Origin: a virus
Length of the DNA: 35,333 nt
Reading direction: 5' to 3' (one strand)
IMG/VR virus record: IMGVR_UViG_3300028388_002506
Coordinates: 1 to 35,333 of that record
This document shows positions 1 through 6,547 of the stretch, one piece after another (positions within the stretch are counted from its first letter, which is position 1; the number at the start of each line of letters is the position of its first letter). The notes under the pieces are model-generated. The model was not told where the DNA came from, did no database searches, and saw only the letters and a program-made list of their open reading frames with translations. Position numbers and translations under genes: made by a program.

Positions 1-61
1 GCGCAATAGTGCCCCTTGGAACCGAACCCCAAAGGGGAAAGCCTCTGTTACCGCGACCGAC

Positions 62-679
62 TCACCTGCCATAGGATTGCACCCGGGCTAGGGCCTGGGT
101 GCGTGCCGCCTCGGAGCTCAGCTCCCCCCGCCTCAAAGCCAAAATGTCGAAAGGTACCCCAGCGCAAAGCTGGGCCGCGCAAGACTGCGCCAGGGGGCAC
201 CGGCCGCACACCCCTGATCGGGGATGATAGCCATAGGTGGTAGAAAACATCCCCGCCATGCAATCTGCCGCTCTACCATCCTTCAAGAATTGTTGTTTGA
301 GCAGCTCGACCGCTGGGAGAATGTCCACATTCGGATCAAAGCCAACACCTGCCGGCTGGGCTTGCCGCTGCCGGAGCTCCAACATCCGATAGTCCGCGCA
401 ATCGGGAAACTTGCGCAGGTGCTTTTCAGACTCCAGGTGGGCGCGCTCCAGCTTGGGGGCGTAAAGCCACCGGCGACTGACAAACAAGGAGCAAAGCCAC
501 TCACGCGCCGCCAACCCGCGGACGCTGCACCAGGCCGCCATCGACTCGAACAACTTGAGGCGCGCAGACGTGGCTTTCATCTGCCGCAGGTATGGCCGCT
601 CGGCCCGCATCCGCTTGTAATTTGCGGTGTGGGCCTTGTAGAACAGATAGTCCCCAAACAGCACTTCCGCTTGCGCCAT
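62..679 (-). CDS. Unknown protein with C-terminal Cys4 cluster (205 aa)
   Basis: The ATG lies close to the preceding stop, with GGCGGAG within that gene's last codons. The first 130 residues are helical and basic, with many Arg, Lys and Tyr (FGDYLFYKAHTANYKRMRAE, SMAAWCSVRGLAAREWLCSL). Near the C terminus is CGRCPLAQSCAAQLC (Cys158, 161, 167, 172), a four-cysteine arrangement that could bind zinc or an iron-sulphur cluster, followed by FDILALRRGELSSEAARTQA. I do not recognise the family. Partnering with a helicase and the metal-cluster motif suggest nucleic-acid handling, but this is only inference. The frame closes at 62, and nothing else is read in the last 61 bases. Confidence 0.5.
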   Translation of the reverse strand: MAQAEVLFGDYLFYKAHTANYKRMRAERPYLRQMKATSARLKLFESMAAWCSVRGLAAREWLCSLFVSRRWLYAPKLERAHLESEKHLRKFPDCADYRMLELRQRQAQPAGVGFDPNVDILPAVELLKQQFLKDGRAADCMAGMFSTTYGYHPRSGVCGRCPLAQSCAAQLCAGVPFDILALRRGELSSEAARTQALARVQSYGR

Positions 680-684
680 GGGGC

Positions 685-1029
685 CTACTCCGCCAGCTGA
701 TTGCGGAGCTCCGCTTTCTCGGCGGCGCTCAGCACCTCGTCGTGATACACATCGATCTCGACGGTGGACCCGTCCAGCAGGGCCTCTTCCCGCTTACCGG
801 CCACCAGCGTGCCCCGGTGTACGCGATACGACGTGATCAAGCTCATCAGCTGGGCCACCTCGTCGGGCCATTGAAGCGCGTCTACCAAGTCCAGGGCATT
901 GAACACCAGATACTTGCGGCCGCTGGCCTCCAAAAAAGACTTGAGATGGGCGGGGCTCTGCATCGACACCCGCGCCATCGCCTCTTGCCTTTCCTTTGAA
1001 GAAACACCCGCCGTCGGAAGGTCAACCAT
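685..1029 (-). CDS. Unknown 114-aa protein
   Basis: The ATG follows AAAGGAGA, a strong site. The soluble protein is Leu/Ala/Glu-rich. Its first 60 residues are helical (KERQEMARVSMQS-like, with QSPAHLKSFLEASGRKYLVF), the middle has ALQWPDEVAQLMSLITSYRV, and the end is charged (SAAEKAELRNQLAE). No domain is recognised. Its TAG is five bases before the next ATG, so it is the first gene of a pair. Confidence 0.55.
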   Translation of the reverse strand: MVDLPTAGVSSKERQEAMARVSMQSPAHLKSFLEASGRKYLVFNALDLVDALQWPDEVAQLMSLITSYRVHRGTLVAGKREEALLDGSTVEIDVYHDEVLSAAEKAELRNQLAE

Positions 1030-1057
1030 AGCAGTCTCCTTTAGCCCAATGTGTGCA

Positions 1058-1103
1058 AGAAACCGCCCCAGCGCCGGGGACAGGGGGGACCGACGCTGGG
1101 GCG
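1058..1103 (-). terminator. Terminator-like hairpin after helicase gene
   Basis: Minus strand CGCCCCAGCG (1103-1094) pairs perfectly with CGCTGGGGCG (1073-1064), 10 bp, with a 20-base loop. GTTTCTTG follows, a short interrupted T-run. It lies 36 bases after the helicase stop and 35 bases before the next ATG. It may end the helicase transcript or act in the leader of the next gene. Confidence 0.5.
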
Positions 1104-1115
1104 AGAATCATAACA
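1104..1115 (-). promoter_or_regulatory. Tentative extended -10 promoter element
   Basis: The minus strand contains TGTTATGAT (1115-1107), an extended -10 form (TGnTATGAT). No convincing -35 lies 17 bases upstream. It would start transcription just ahead of the hairpin at 1064-1103 and the two genes at 1029-62. It is a single-motif guess. Confidence 0.25.
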
Positions 1116-1139
1116 CCCGGCCAGCATAACACAGGTACG

Positions 1140-2687
1140 CTAGGCCGAGCAACGATCCTCACCTCCATTAACGCTGAACCCCCTATTTCCGGCAACTCGA
1201 TCCAACCAGCCCGGAAAATCCCGGGCATGATCCAACACGTCCACCTCAAAGGTGGGCTCACTCCAATAGACCGCCAGCCGGGCCTTACTGTGATCCAGGA
1301 GCTTGCGGTGATGCCGATCCGCGAAGTCCACCACCAGCGCGTCCCTCTTACCCGGGACGGCCGTGGCCGACCGGTAGAGGGCCTGGACCAAACTCACCTC
1401 CGCCTGCTCCCCCCGGGCCAGCACCAGCGCATCCGTGGTAGGCAAGTCCACCCCTTCCCCCAAGATCGTTGTGCCGATCAGCACCTTGATCTCCGCCCCG
1501 TCATCAAACGAGGCCAGCGCCCGGGACTGCCGGTCCCGGGCCATGTCCGTCGAAACAAACTCGGCCACGTCGAACTCGGCGCCCTTGGGCGCCCTGGGCA
1601 ACAAGGCCTTGAGAATGTCCTTGAGCATCCGGCCCTGCCGCTTTGTCCCAACAAGGACCAGCGGCCGCCGCCCCGCCTGGACCAGCATAAGCGCCGCGTG
1701 GGCCACCATCTGCTGCCGGAGGGCGTGCTCATGGATACCATGCCGCCCATGGCCTGTCTGGAAGTCTGGCGGCACCCCGCGAAGCATAGGTCCTCCAACC
1801 GGGATAAACACCGCCTTGGACGGGACCAGGTGCCCCAAGGCCACAAGATCCTCCGAGCTCACCCGATGAATCACCCGCGAGATCAGCGCGTGCATCGCCA
1901 GCGCATCCGCGCCCGATCGAAAATGCGTCCCGGTCATGCCGAACCGAAAATAGACGTGGGGGCACCGCTGGAACAGGCGCTTGTAGGTCGGCGCCGCCGC
2001 GTGATGCCACTCGTCGACCACCAGCACTTGCCTTGTGGAGAAAAACTCATCGGGTAGACCCGCGGCCGTGGCCGCGGTGCAGACCACCACCCGCGCCAGG
2101 CCGGCCGCCGCCGCATTTTTGGCGCCGATCAGGTGGATCGCGTAGTTCTTACCCACCAAATCCTCCAGGGTAGCCACGGTCTGCCGGACGATCCGATCCG
2201 TTGGCGCCACCCAAAGCGTCGGCCGGGCCAGGCGGCGCACGATCTCGGTCATGGTCCGGGTCTTACCCGACCTGGGCGGCATGTCCAAGATGCCCCTCCC
2301 CGCCTCAATCGCCTTTTCAACGGCCTCCGCCTGGTAATCGCGCAAAGGGATCTCCCGGGGCTCCGGGATGTCCCCCTCCGGCACCTCCCTGAGATCCTGG
2401 ACCTGGACCTGATAGCGGTACTTCGCGCAATGGGCCAGCACATGGGGAAGCAGCCCCGTCGGAAACCACGCGGGCTGTGTTTTCGGGGTGTGAAACAGTT
2501 TGACCCACCCGTCCCATCCGCCGGCCTCACCGTCGGCCCACGGGAGCTGGGCCATGGTGATGCCCATCCGCTCTGCGGTCTCCGCCTGGGGCGTCGGGTA
2601 CCGCAGCTCCAGATCCAGGACATGGCGCAAGAACGGATCCAATCCTAACAGCCGGGTGCGCTCGTTATCGACGCTGAGATGGATCAC
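1140..2687 (-). CDS. UvsW-like SF2 DNA helicase
   Basis: The GTG start follows GGGAGGG. The 515-aa protein has SF2 motifs in order: a Q-motif-like LRDYQ (115-119), Walker A PPRSGKT (137-143), Ia APTDRIVRQT, DEWHH as motif II (225-229), GMTGT as motif III (250-254), a motif IV-like VLVGTKRQ, motif V IGTTILGEGVDLP (404-416), and a motif VI region QALYRSATAVPGKRD (435-449). The N-terminal about 110 residues are extra and unlike plain helicase domains. The layout resembles UvsW, the T4 helicase that unwinds branched DNA, but motif VI lacks the usual Gly-Arg-x-x-R pattern. It sits after the late operon with two unknown genes. Confidence 0.72.
   Translation of the reverse strand: MIHLSVDNERTRLLGLDPFLRHVLDLELRYPTPQAETAERMGITMAQLPWADGEAGGWDGWVKLFHTPKTQPAWFPTGLLPHVLAHCAKYRYQVQVQDLREVPEGDIPEPREIPLRDYQAEAVEKAIEAGRGILDMPPRSGKTRTMTEIVRRLARPTLWVAPTDRIVRQTVATLEDLVGKNYAIHLIGAKNAAAAGLARVVVCTAATAAGLPDEFFSTRQVLVVDEWHHAAAPTYKRLFQRCPHVYFRFGMTGTHFRSGADALAMHALISRVIHRVSSEDLVALGHLVPSKAVFIPVGGPMLRGVPPDFQTGHGRHGIHEHALRQQMVAHAALMLVQAGRRPLVLVGTKRQGRMLKDILKALLPRAPKGAEFDVAEFVSTDMARDRQSRALASFDDGAEIKVLIGTTILGEGVDLPTTDALVLARGEQAEVSLVQALYRSATAVPGKRDALVVDFADRHHRKLLDHSKARLAVYWSEPTFEVDVLDHARDFPGWLDRVAGNRGFSVNGGEDRCSA
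1167..1198 (-). repeat. Imperfect direct repeat, copy A (within helicase 3' end)
   Basis: These 32 bases lie in the last codons of the helicase and encode AGNRGFSVN on the minus strand. They match 2958-2989 at 27 of 32 positions. The two copies are about 1.8 kb apart and lie at the two ends of the helicase gene region, in the same orientation. Confidence 0.6.
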
Positions 2688-2711
2688 GCGCCCTCCCGCT
2701 CCCCGCCAAAC

Positions 2712-2777
2712 AAAAATGAGCTCCCAGGGGGCCGATTGGGGGGATGGGGGGAACCCGCCGGCTATCCCTGGGAGCTC
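2712..2777 (-). terminator. Probable terminator upstream of helicase gene
   Basis: A perfect 12-bp inverted repeat (GAGCTCCCAGGG at 2777-2766 and CCCTGGGAGCTC at 2729-2718, minus strand) encloses a 36-base G/C-rich loop. The T-rich run ATTTTTG follows at 2717-2711 on the minus strand. It could end transcription of the late operon. The large loop is unusual for an intrinsic terminator. Confidence 0.55.
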
Positions 2778-2957
2778 TATGCGCTCCGAACTCCGCTCTA
2801 TTCTGCTGCAAGACGCACCTCTAGCCTTAATACCTCAAGATCCATTGGATCCAGTTTGACCTACTTGTCGCACTCCTGTCCTCAACAGAGCTGATCCCAA
2901 TCCCATGCAAAGCATCCCGAAGGGAAAGGGTAGCGCGAGTAAGCGAGAGCTACTCTC

Positions 2958-2989
2958 ATTAACGTTGAACCCCTCGTTTCCGGCAAGTC
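2958..2989 (-). repeat. Imperfect direct repeat, copy B
   Basis: These 32 bases match 1167-1198 at 27 of 32 positions, on the same strand. On the minus strand in the same frame they would encode AGNEGFNVN, compared with AGNRGFSVN near the C terminus of the helicase. In this copy the frame is closed by a TGA ten codons upstream, so it is not translated as part of a gene. Confidence 0.6.
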
Positions 2990-3022
2990 TAAAACGACCC
3001 CCCAGCCTAAATCACACCTAAA

Positions 3023-3041
3023 TTGTTAGGATCACTAACAA
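3023..3041 (-). terminator. Weak AT-rich hairpin after u-spanin-like gene
   Basis: The minus strand has TTGTTAG and CTAACAA (7 bp perfect) separated by five bases, followed by TTTAGG. The short stem and AT content make it a weak terminator at best. It lies 14 bases after the stop of the u-spanin-like gene. Confidence 0.35.
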
Positions 3042-3054
3042 AGAAAATTTCAAC

Positions 3055-3528
3055 TCACCAGGCCTTTAGAGTCTCCCGAGCCCCCCAGATCACCCCAACT
3101 GTAAGGATAACCGACACCGTAGCCACGAAAGCAGGGTGCTCGTACCAGGGAGGGGAGCTTGCCTCCTCCAGCCTTGTTAGAAGCAATTTCCTTTCCGATT
3201 CCCAAGCCTTAGAATCAATCTCATGGAGGCGCTTCTCCAGGTCCAGCTTTAGGTTTAGGCGCTTTTCTTGAAATTTCAGCTCTAAATTCAAGCGCTTATC
3301 GCAGAAAGTTGCCTTTTGCCCCAAATCGATCGCCAGATCTACGCTCAAGAGCTGCCCGTCAAAGGGCGCTATCTCGCCTTTAGAGAGCTCCTGAGCACAG
3401 TTTTGGGGATTCGTAGGGTCACAGTAGGGTTCACCCTGGGCAGGGCATCCTAGCGTCATTAGAGCGACGAGGATGGCTCTTTTAGCGCCCAGCGCGGACC
3501 AGGAACTTTGCCAGCTTCTCCGGGTCAT
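3055..3528 (-). CDS. u-spanin-like lipoprotein (lipobox, coiled coil, C-terminal membrane segment)
   Basis: Translation starts at the ATG at 3528, within the preceding gene. Residues 1-28 read as a lipoprotein signal: basic N-end, hydrophobic AILVALM, then TLGC with Cys28 as the lipid-modified residue; the -4 to -1 positions M, T, L and G are unusual but allowed. A Pro-Phe-Asp-Gly-Gln-Leu-Leu segment follows at about 55-61, then a long charged helix (about 75-120), and a hydrophobic C-terminal segment at about 132-149 (FVATVSVILTVGVIWGA). A lipid-anchored N terminus plus a C-terminal membrane segment is the u-spanin plan of phage T1 gp11, which bridges the two membranes. As the preceding gene could be an i-spanin, the two may act together or one may be wrongly read. 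Confidence 0.55.
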   Translation of the reverse strand: MTRRSWQSSWSALGAKRAILVALMTLGCPAQGEPYCDPTNPQNCAQELSKGEIAPFDGQLLSVDLAIDLGQKATFCDKRLNLELKFQEKRLNLKLDLEKRLHEIDSKAWESERKLLLTRLEEASSPPWYEHPAFVATVSVILTVGVIWGARETLKAW

Positions 3529-3787
3529 GCCGCAGCTCCTTAGCCTGGGCCGCCTGGGCGGCGTCCAGCGCGTCCAGCTCAGCCCGGTATTGATCTTCTA
3601 GGACAGAAGCCGCGGCTTCTGTCCCCAGCTGGGCCTTGAGCTTTCTGGCCTCAGCTTGGGCGTCGATAGCCGCGAGCTCGGTCCGTACCCAGCGCGCCGG
3701 GTTTTCCCGGCGCCGAAAAATCCCCCAAAGGATCCCGATGAGCAGGACCCCCAGGGGGATGTACCAGTGATCGCGAAGCCAGGTCAC
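3482..3787 (-). CDS. i-spanin-like protein (N-terminal membrane anchor, coiled coil)
   Basis: The ATG overlaps the previous stop. Residues about 8-24 form a membrane segment (WYIPLGVLLIGILWGIF), followed by RRR and then a helical, charged region from 35 to 95 with Ala-rich heptads (AAIDAQAEARKLKAQLGTEA, YRAELDALDAAQAAQAKELR). This is the i-spanin architecture: inner-membrane anchor with a periplasmic coiled coil. The next gene starts inside this one, in another frame, with a 47-base overlap, as in overlapping spanin pairs. No enzymatic residues are seen. Confidence 0.6.
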   Translation of the reverse strand: MTWLRDHWYIPLGVLLIGILWGIFRRRENPARWVRTELAAIDAQAEARKLKAQLGTEAAASVLEDQYRAELDALDAAQAAQAKELRHDPEKLAKFLVRAGR

Positions 3788-4125
3788 TTTTTCAGCTCGT
3801 CACCGGGATCAGATTCCGCGCCCATGTCCAGCTGGGACAGCTTGCCGTCCTGGTACCGCATCCGAATTGCCTTGACGGCCTTGCCTCCTAGAACGTAGCC
3901 CAGGAGCGCATAGAACACCTGGAGCATCCCCGGCGGGAGCTCCACGACCTCCGCGTCCAGGACCGCACGCCGCCAAACCCAGACCATCGCGCAGGTCACG
4001 ATCAAAAGGAGCACCCGGCCGATCGACATGACCATCCGCCCCTCTTTCTCTTCCATGACCAGCGATCCGACGTACTTGTAGATCCAATCGCTCAAGCACT
4101 TGCCTACCTTCTCGTACCACTTCAT
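3784..4125 (-). CDS. Holin-like small membrane protein
   Basis: The start overlaps the previous stop (ATGA). The 113-aa protein has a basic N terminus (MKWYEKVGK), a hydrophobic segment at about residues 36-51 (GRVLLLIVTCAMVWVW), a second at about 66-82 (GMLQVFYALLGYVLGG), and an acidic C terminus (ESDPGDELKK). Small proteins with two membrane segments and charged ends directly before spanins are commonly holins, which open the inner membrane. A phage membrane protein unrelated to lysis is the alternative. Its last bases overlap the next gene's ATG. Confidence 0.55.
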   Translation of the reverse strand: MKWYEKVGKCLSDWIYKYVGSLVMEEKEGRMVMSIGRVLLLIVTCAMVWVWRRAVLDAEVVELPPGMLQVFYALLGYVLGGKAVKAIRMRYQDGKLSQLDMGAESDPGDELKK

Positions 4126-4460
4126 TGCTTATCCTTTCCCGGCGGCGCTTCCTCCGCCGTTTCCGTCATCAGGACTTGCCCCAGATCTGCCAGGAGGGCC
4201 GCTTGGAGGGCCTGGTGGCCGGCCTCTTCCTTCTCCAACCGCTGCACCTGCTCCTGGGCCTTCCCCAAAGCCAAGGATGTCCGCTCGATCCCGGTCTGCG
4301 CGTCCAAGATCTTCTTGACCAGGTAGCGCCCCAGGTCCGTTGTAGGTTGCCGTTTGCCGTTGAGGGCCTCCAGCGCCAGCTGCCGTTGCATCTCCTGTCC
4401 GCGTTGCACTAAGTCCAGCGGCGCCTCGGTCATCGTGGGTTTTTCTTTCGGTTTTGTCAT
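4122..4460 (-). CDS. Small coiled-coil protein, unknown
   Basis: The 112-aa protein begins with a Lys/Pro/Glu stretch and contains long helical segments (QRGQEMQRQLALEALNGKRQ, AQEQVQRLEKEEAGHQALQA) with heptad spacing from about residue 50 to 100. There is no signal peptide or membrane segment. Only weak Shine-Dalgarno (GGGGTG) lies upstream of the ATG. Its stop overlaps the holin-like gene's ATG by four bases, so it belongs to the lysis group by position, but its own function is not recognised. Confidence 0.5.
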   Translation of the reverse strand: MTKPKEKPTMTEAPLDLVQRGQEMQRQLALEALNGKRQPTTDLGRYLVKKILDAQTGIERTSLALGKAQEQVQRLEKEEAGHQALQAALLADLGQVLMTETAEEAPPGKDKQ

Positions 4461-4492
4461 TGATCACCCCGTAGGTTGTTGAGGGACTGACA

Positions 4493-6535
4493 TCAAGCGA
4501 TGGAAGTCCAATAGGGAATGTAGGCTATCGTGGTGCCAACATAGATCTTGATAAAGCCAGCGTTGTTGTTGCTGCCGGAAAGAACGTCGCCGGCGCCTGC
4601 GGTGGTGGATCCCGTGTCGCTCGTAAAGGTGGTAGTCGAAGCCAGGCCCCCGGGACTCGCCACGTCGGCTCGCAAGTATGCTGCGCGAACACCGCCATTA
4701 ACGTCCATGAAAGAAAATTCGTCTCCGCCATTCCGATCGAAGGTCACCGCGAGCGAGTCCCCAATACCCGAAGACCCGGAGGACCAGAGCTGGAGCTTGC
4801 CCTCATCAGCAGAGCCGAAGATGAATTTCCACTGATCGTAATCCGTGCCCACGCCGCTATCACCTTGCAGCATAAACCCGGATCCCCCAAAGGGCGCAAA
4901 AACCCGCACGTAGTCGACGGCTTGACCATCGCGCTGGATGTCTAGTGCCGTAACTGGGTTTGCGTCATTCGCGTCCCGCATTTGAATGTCAAGCTTCCCT
5001 TGATAGAAATCAATCCGCCAGTTTTCTTCATCCGCGGCAGACGCGGTGGACTCGATGTCGATGAATGTGTGTTGGGCCAAAGCGCCCAGCGACAGGCTCT
5101 CCCAGTTTTTTCTCCCGGTGGACTCCTCCTCATAGCAAGTACCCAGGCGGGCGTCGGTGTCGAGGGGGATCAGGTCTCCTTGCATTTGTATTTCATCGAC
5201 GCCGGTGCCGGCCTCCCGCACAAAGCGCATTCCGATTACCGCCACCCCGAATGCGTCATTCCAGGTGTAAAGCGTAAGCGTGGCGCCGGTCCCGCCATCG
5301 TTTGCGCAGCGTAGCTCCCAGTATTTTGCGTCCGTGTCCGCGTCCGCGTCCGCGATCCAAATCTTAGCGGGATTGCCCACATCACCCATAACCCCCAGCA
5401 CTTCGGCCCACATAGAGCTGGCCCGATGCCCCGAATGCGTACCAAAGCTCCAATCGCCGATTGCGCTGGTCACGTCGTTAACAAGCTCCAGATTCCGTGT
5501 GAGATACAGATCTCGCCACCCAAAGCCAGGATCGCCCAAGTCATAGGTGTTAGCGGCCCCAGGCCAACAGCCGCCGTTCCCGCCATCACCCTCACCAACG
5601 AACATGACTTCCGTTCCATTTTGCTCCCAGATCCACCACCGGAGGCCAGCATCGCGCTGGACATAAACCTTCATGTCGGTGTCCCAGCGCATCGTGGGAT
5701 CGTTGCCGCTGTCTTCCAGCGCAAGCCCGAAGTCGGCGTCACCCACATTCAAGCGGTCCTCCGTCGGGTCAGCGTCAAAGCCCACGTTCAGGCCGCCGAT
5801 GTCCCTCGAATACCATTTGCGGAGGCCCCGACCTTTGATGTCTTCCAGACATTGCCTGGTCGCGGCCGTGAACATTTGCAGGTCGGAGACGCCGTAAGCT
5901 CCGCGGTCCGCATTCCGATCGTTGGCGCTCCCTCCGCCATCCGAGGACCACCCGGACTCAAATGCCGTGGTAGCGCCTTCGTCGCCCTCGAAGAACATGG
6001 GCCGTTTTTCGTCCAGGGAGGAGATCGCCCCGGCGGCTACCGTGACTTCTCCGATTTTCAGCCATTCCGATCCCGGGGTGCTCGATTCGATCCGGGTGGA
6101 CCAGGCCGGGCTTTGCCGGGTGTTGATGGTCTGGATGTACTCCTCACCGGCGCCGGCGGGATCCCAAAACACCCGCGCCTCCGCGTCGGATGCGTTGAAG
6201 TCGAATCGAACATAGATCCCGTAGGTGCCGTTGACGTAGCCGCTCACGTCAATGATCTGAGAAGCATCCCCGTCCGTGGTGAGCATCCCGTATTGGAGCT
6301 CGCCGTCATAGCGGGTCGCCAGGATCGCCTTGCCTCGGGTAACCTGTATCTGGGCGCCGGCTGGGTTGGACAAGTCGAACCCGGACAAGACCCATTTGCG
6401 GCCACGGGCCGGGTCGCAAGCGAACTCGCTCAGGAGCTCCGCCCGGTGGGTCACCGGGGTGTTGGCGGTGAAGCGGAAATCGTCCACGTCGATCCGCTCA
6501 TTAGACTCCACTCTGATCTTTTTTGCTCCGCTCAT
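4493..6535 (-). CDS. Tail fibre protein
   Basis: GAGGAG precedes the ATG. The 680-aa protein starts with a baseplate-attachment domain (FTANTPVTHRAELLSEFACD, VLSGFDLSNPAGAQIQVTRG), then repeated beta segments with acidic turns, including NTYDLGDPGFGWRDLYLTRN, a motif like the 'W-x-x-L-Y' shaft-junction pattern of some phage fibres. The C-terminal end GFIKIYVGT..IAYIPYWTSIA resembles the 'I-x-V-x-G-x-x-x-Y-I-P' terminus seen in many fibre proteins. A hexamer tandem repeat encodes ADADADTDA (about residues 396-404). It is probably the receptor-binding protein, but no separate chaperone gene is visible next to it. Confidence 0.7.
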   Translation of the reverse strand: MSGAKKIRVESNERIDVDDFRFTANTPVTHRAELLSEFACDPARGRKWVLSGFDLSNPAGAQIQVTRGKAILATRYDGELQYGMLTTDGDASQIIDVSGYVNGTYGIYVRFDFNASDAEARVFWDPAGAGEEYIQTINTRQSPAWSTRIESSTPGSEWLKIGEVTVAAGAISSLDEKRPMFFEGDEGATTAFESGWSSDGGGSANDRNADRGAYGVSDLQMFTAATRQCLEDIKGRGLRKWYSRDIGGLNVGFDADPTEDRLNVGDADFGLALEDSGNDPTMRWDTDMKVYVQRDAGLRWWIWEQNGTEVMFVGEGDGGNGGCWPGAANTYDLGDPGFGWRDLYLTRNLELVNDVTSAIGDWSFGTHSGHRASSMWAEVLGVMGDVGNPAKIWIADADADTDAKYWELRCANDGGTGATLTLYTWNDAFGVAVIGMRFVREAGTGVDEIQMQGDLIPLDTDARLGTCYEEESTGRKNWESLSLGALAQHTFIDIESTASAADEENWRIDFYQGKLDIQMRDANDANPVTALDIQRDGQAVDYVRVFAPFGGSGFMLQGDSGVGTDYDQWKFIFGSADEGKLQLWSSGSSGIGDSLAVTFDRNGGDEFSFMDVNGGVRAAYLRADVASPGGLASTTTFTSDTGSTTAGAGDVLSGSNNNAGFIKIYVGTTIAYIPYWTSIA
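5328..5351 (-). repeat. Hexamer tandem repeat in tail fibre gene
   Basis: Four near-identical six-base units (GCGTCC, GTGTCC, GCGTCC, GCGTCC on the plus strand) encode ADADADTDA in the fibre. Changes of one unit keep the reading frame and alter the number of Ala-Asp pairs. Confidence 0.6.
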
Positions 6536-6547
6536 GCGCTAAGCTCC

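Larger units (their letters stand above)
2688..3054. other. Gap without genes between lysis and helicase clusters
   Basis: This 367-base stretch holds no convincing gene. It contains a weak hairpin (3023-3041), a repeat copy related to the end of the helicase gene (2958-2989), and a terminator-like inverted repeat (2718-2777). On the minus strand it begins just after the u-spanin-like stop and ends at the helicase GTG. I found no convincing -35/-10 pair, but a promoter for the helicase group must lie here or the group depends on read-through. Confidence 0.6.

Noticed and set aside
27-52. Hairpin-like CCCC..GGGG at the left edge
   Set aside because: Short stem with a bulge and no T-run; only the last 61 bases are available to judge.
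1053-2057. Plus-strand open frame (334 aa) opposite the helicase
   Set aside because: His/Pro/Arg-rich shadow; the minus-strand frame has full helicase motifs.
2718-2777. Inverted repeat as a recombination or attachment site
   Set aside because: No integrase is visible and the repeat reads better as a terminator given the T-rich run on the minus strand.
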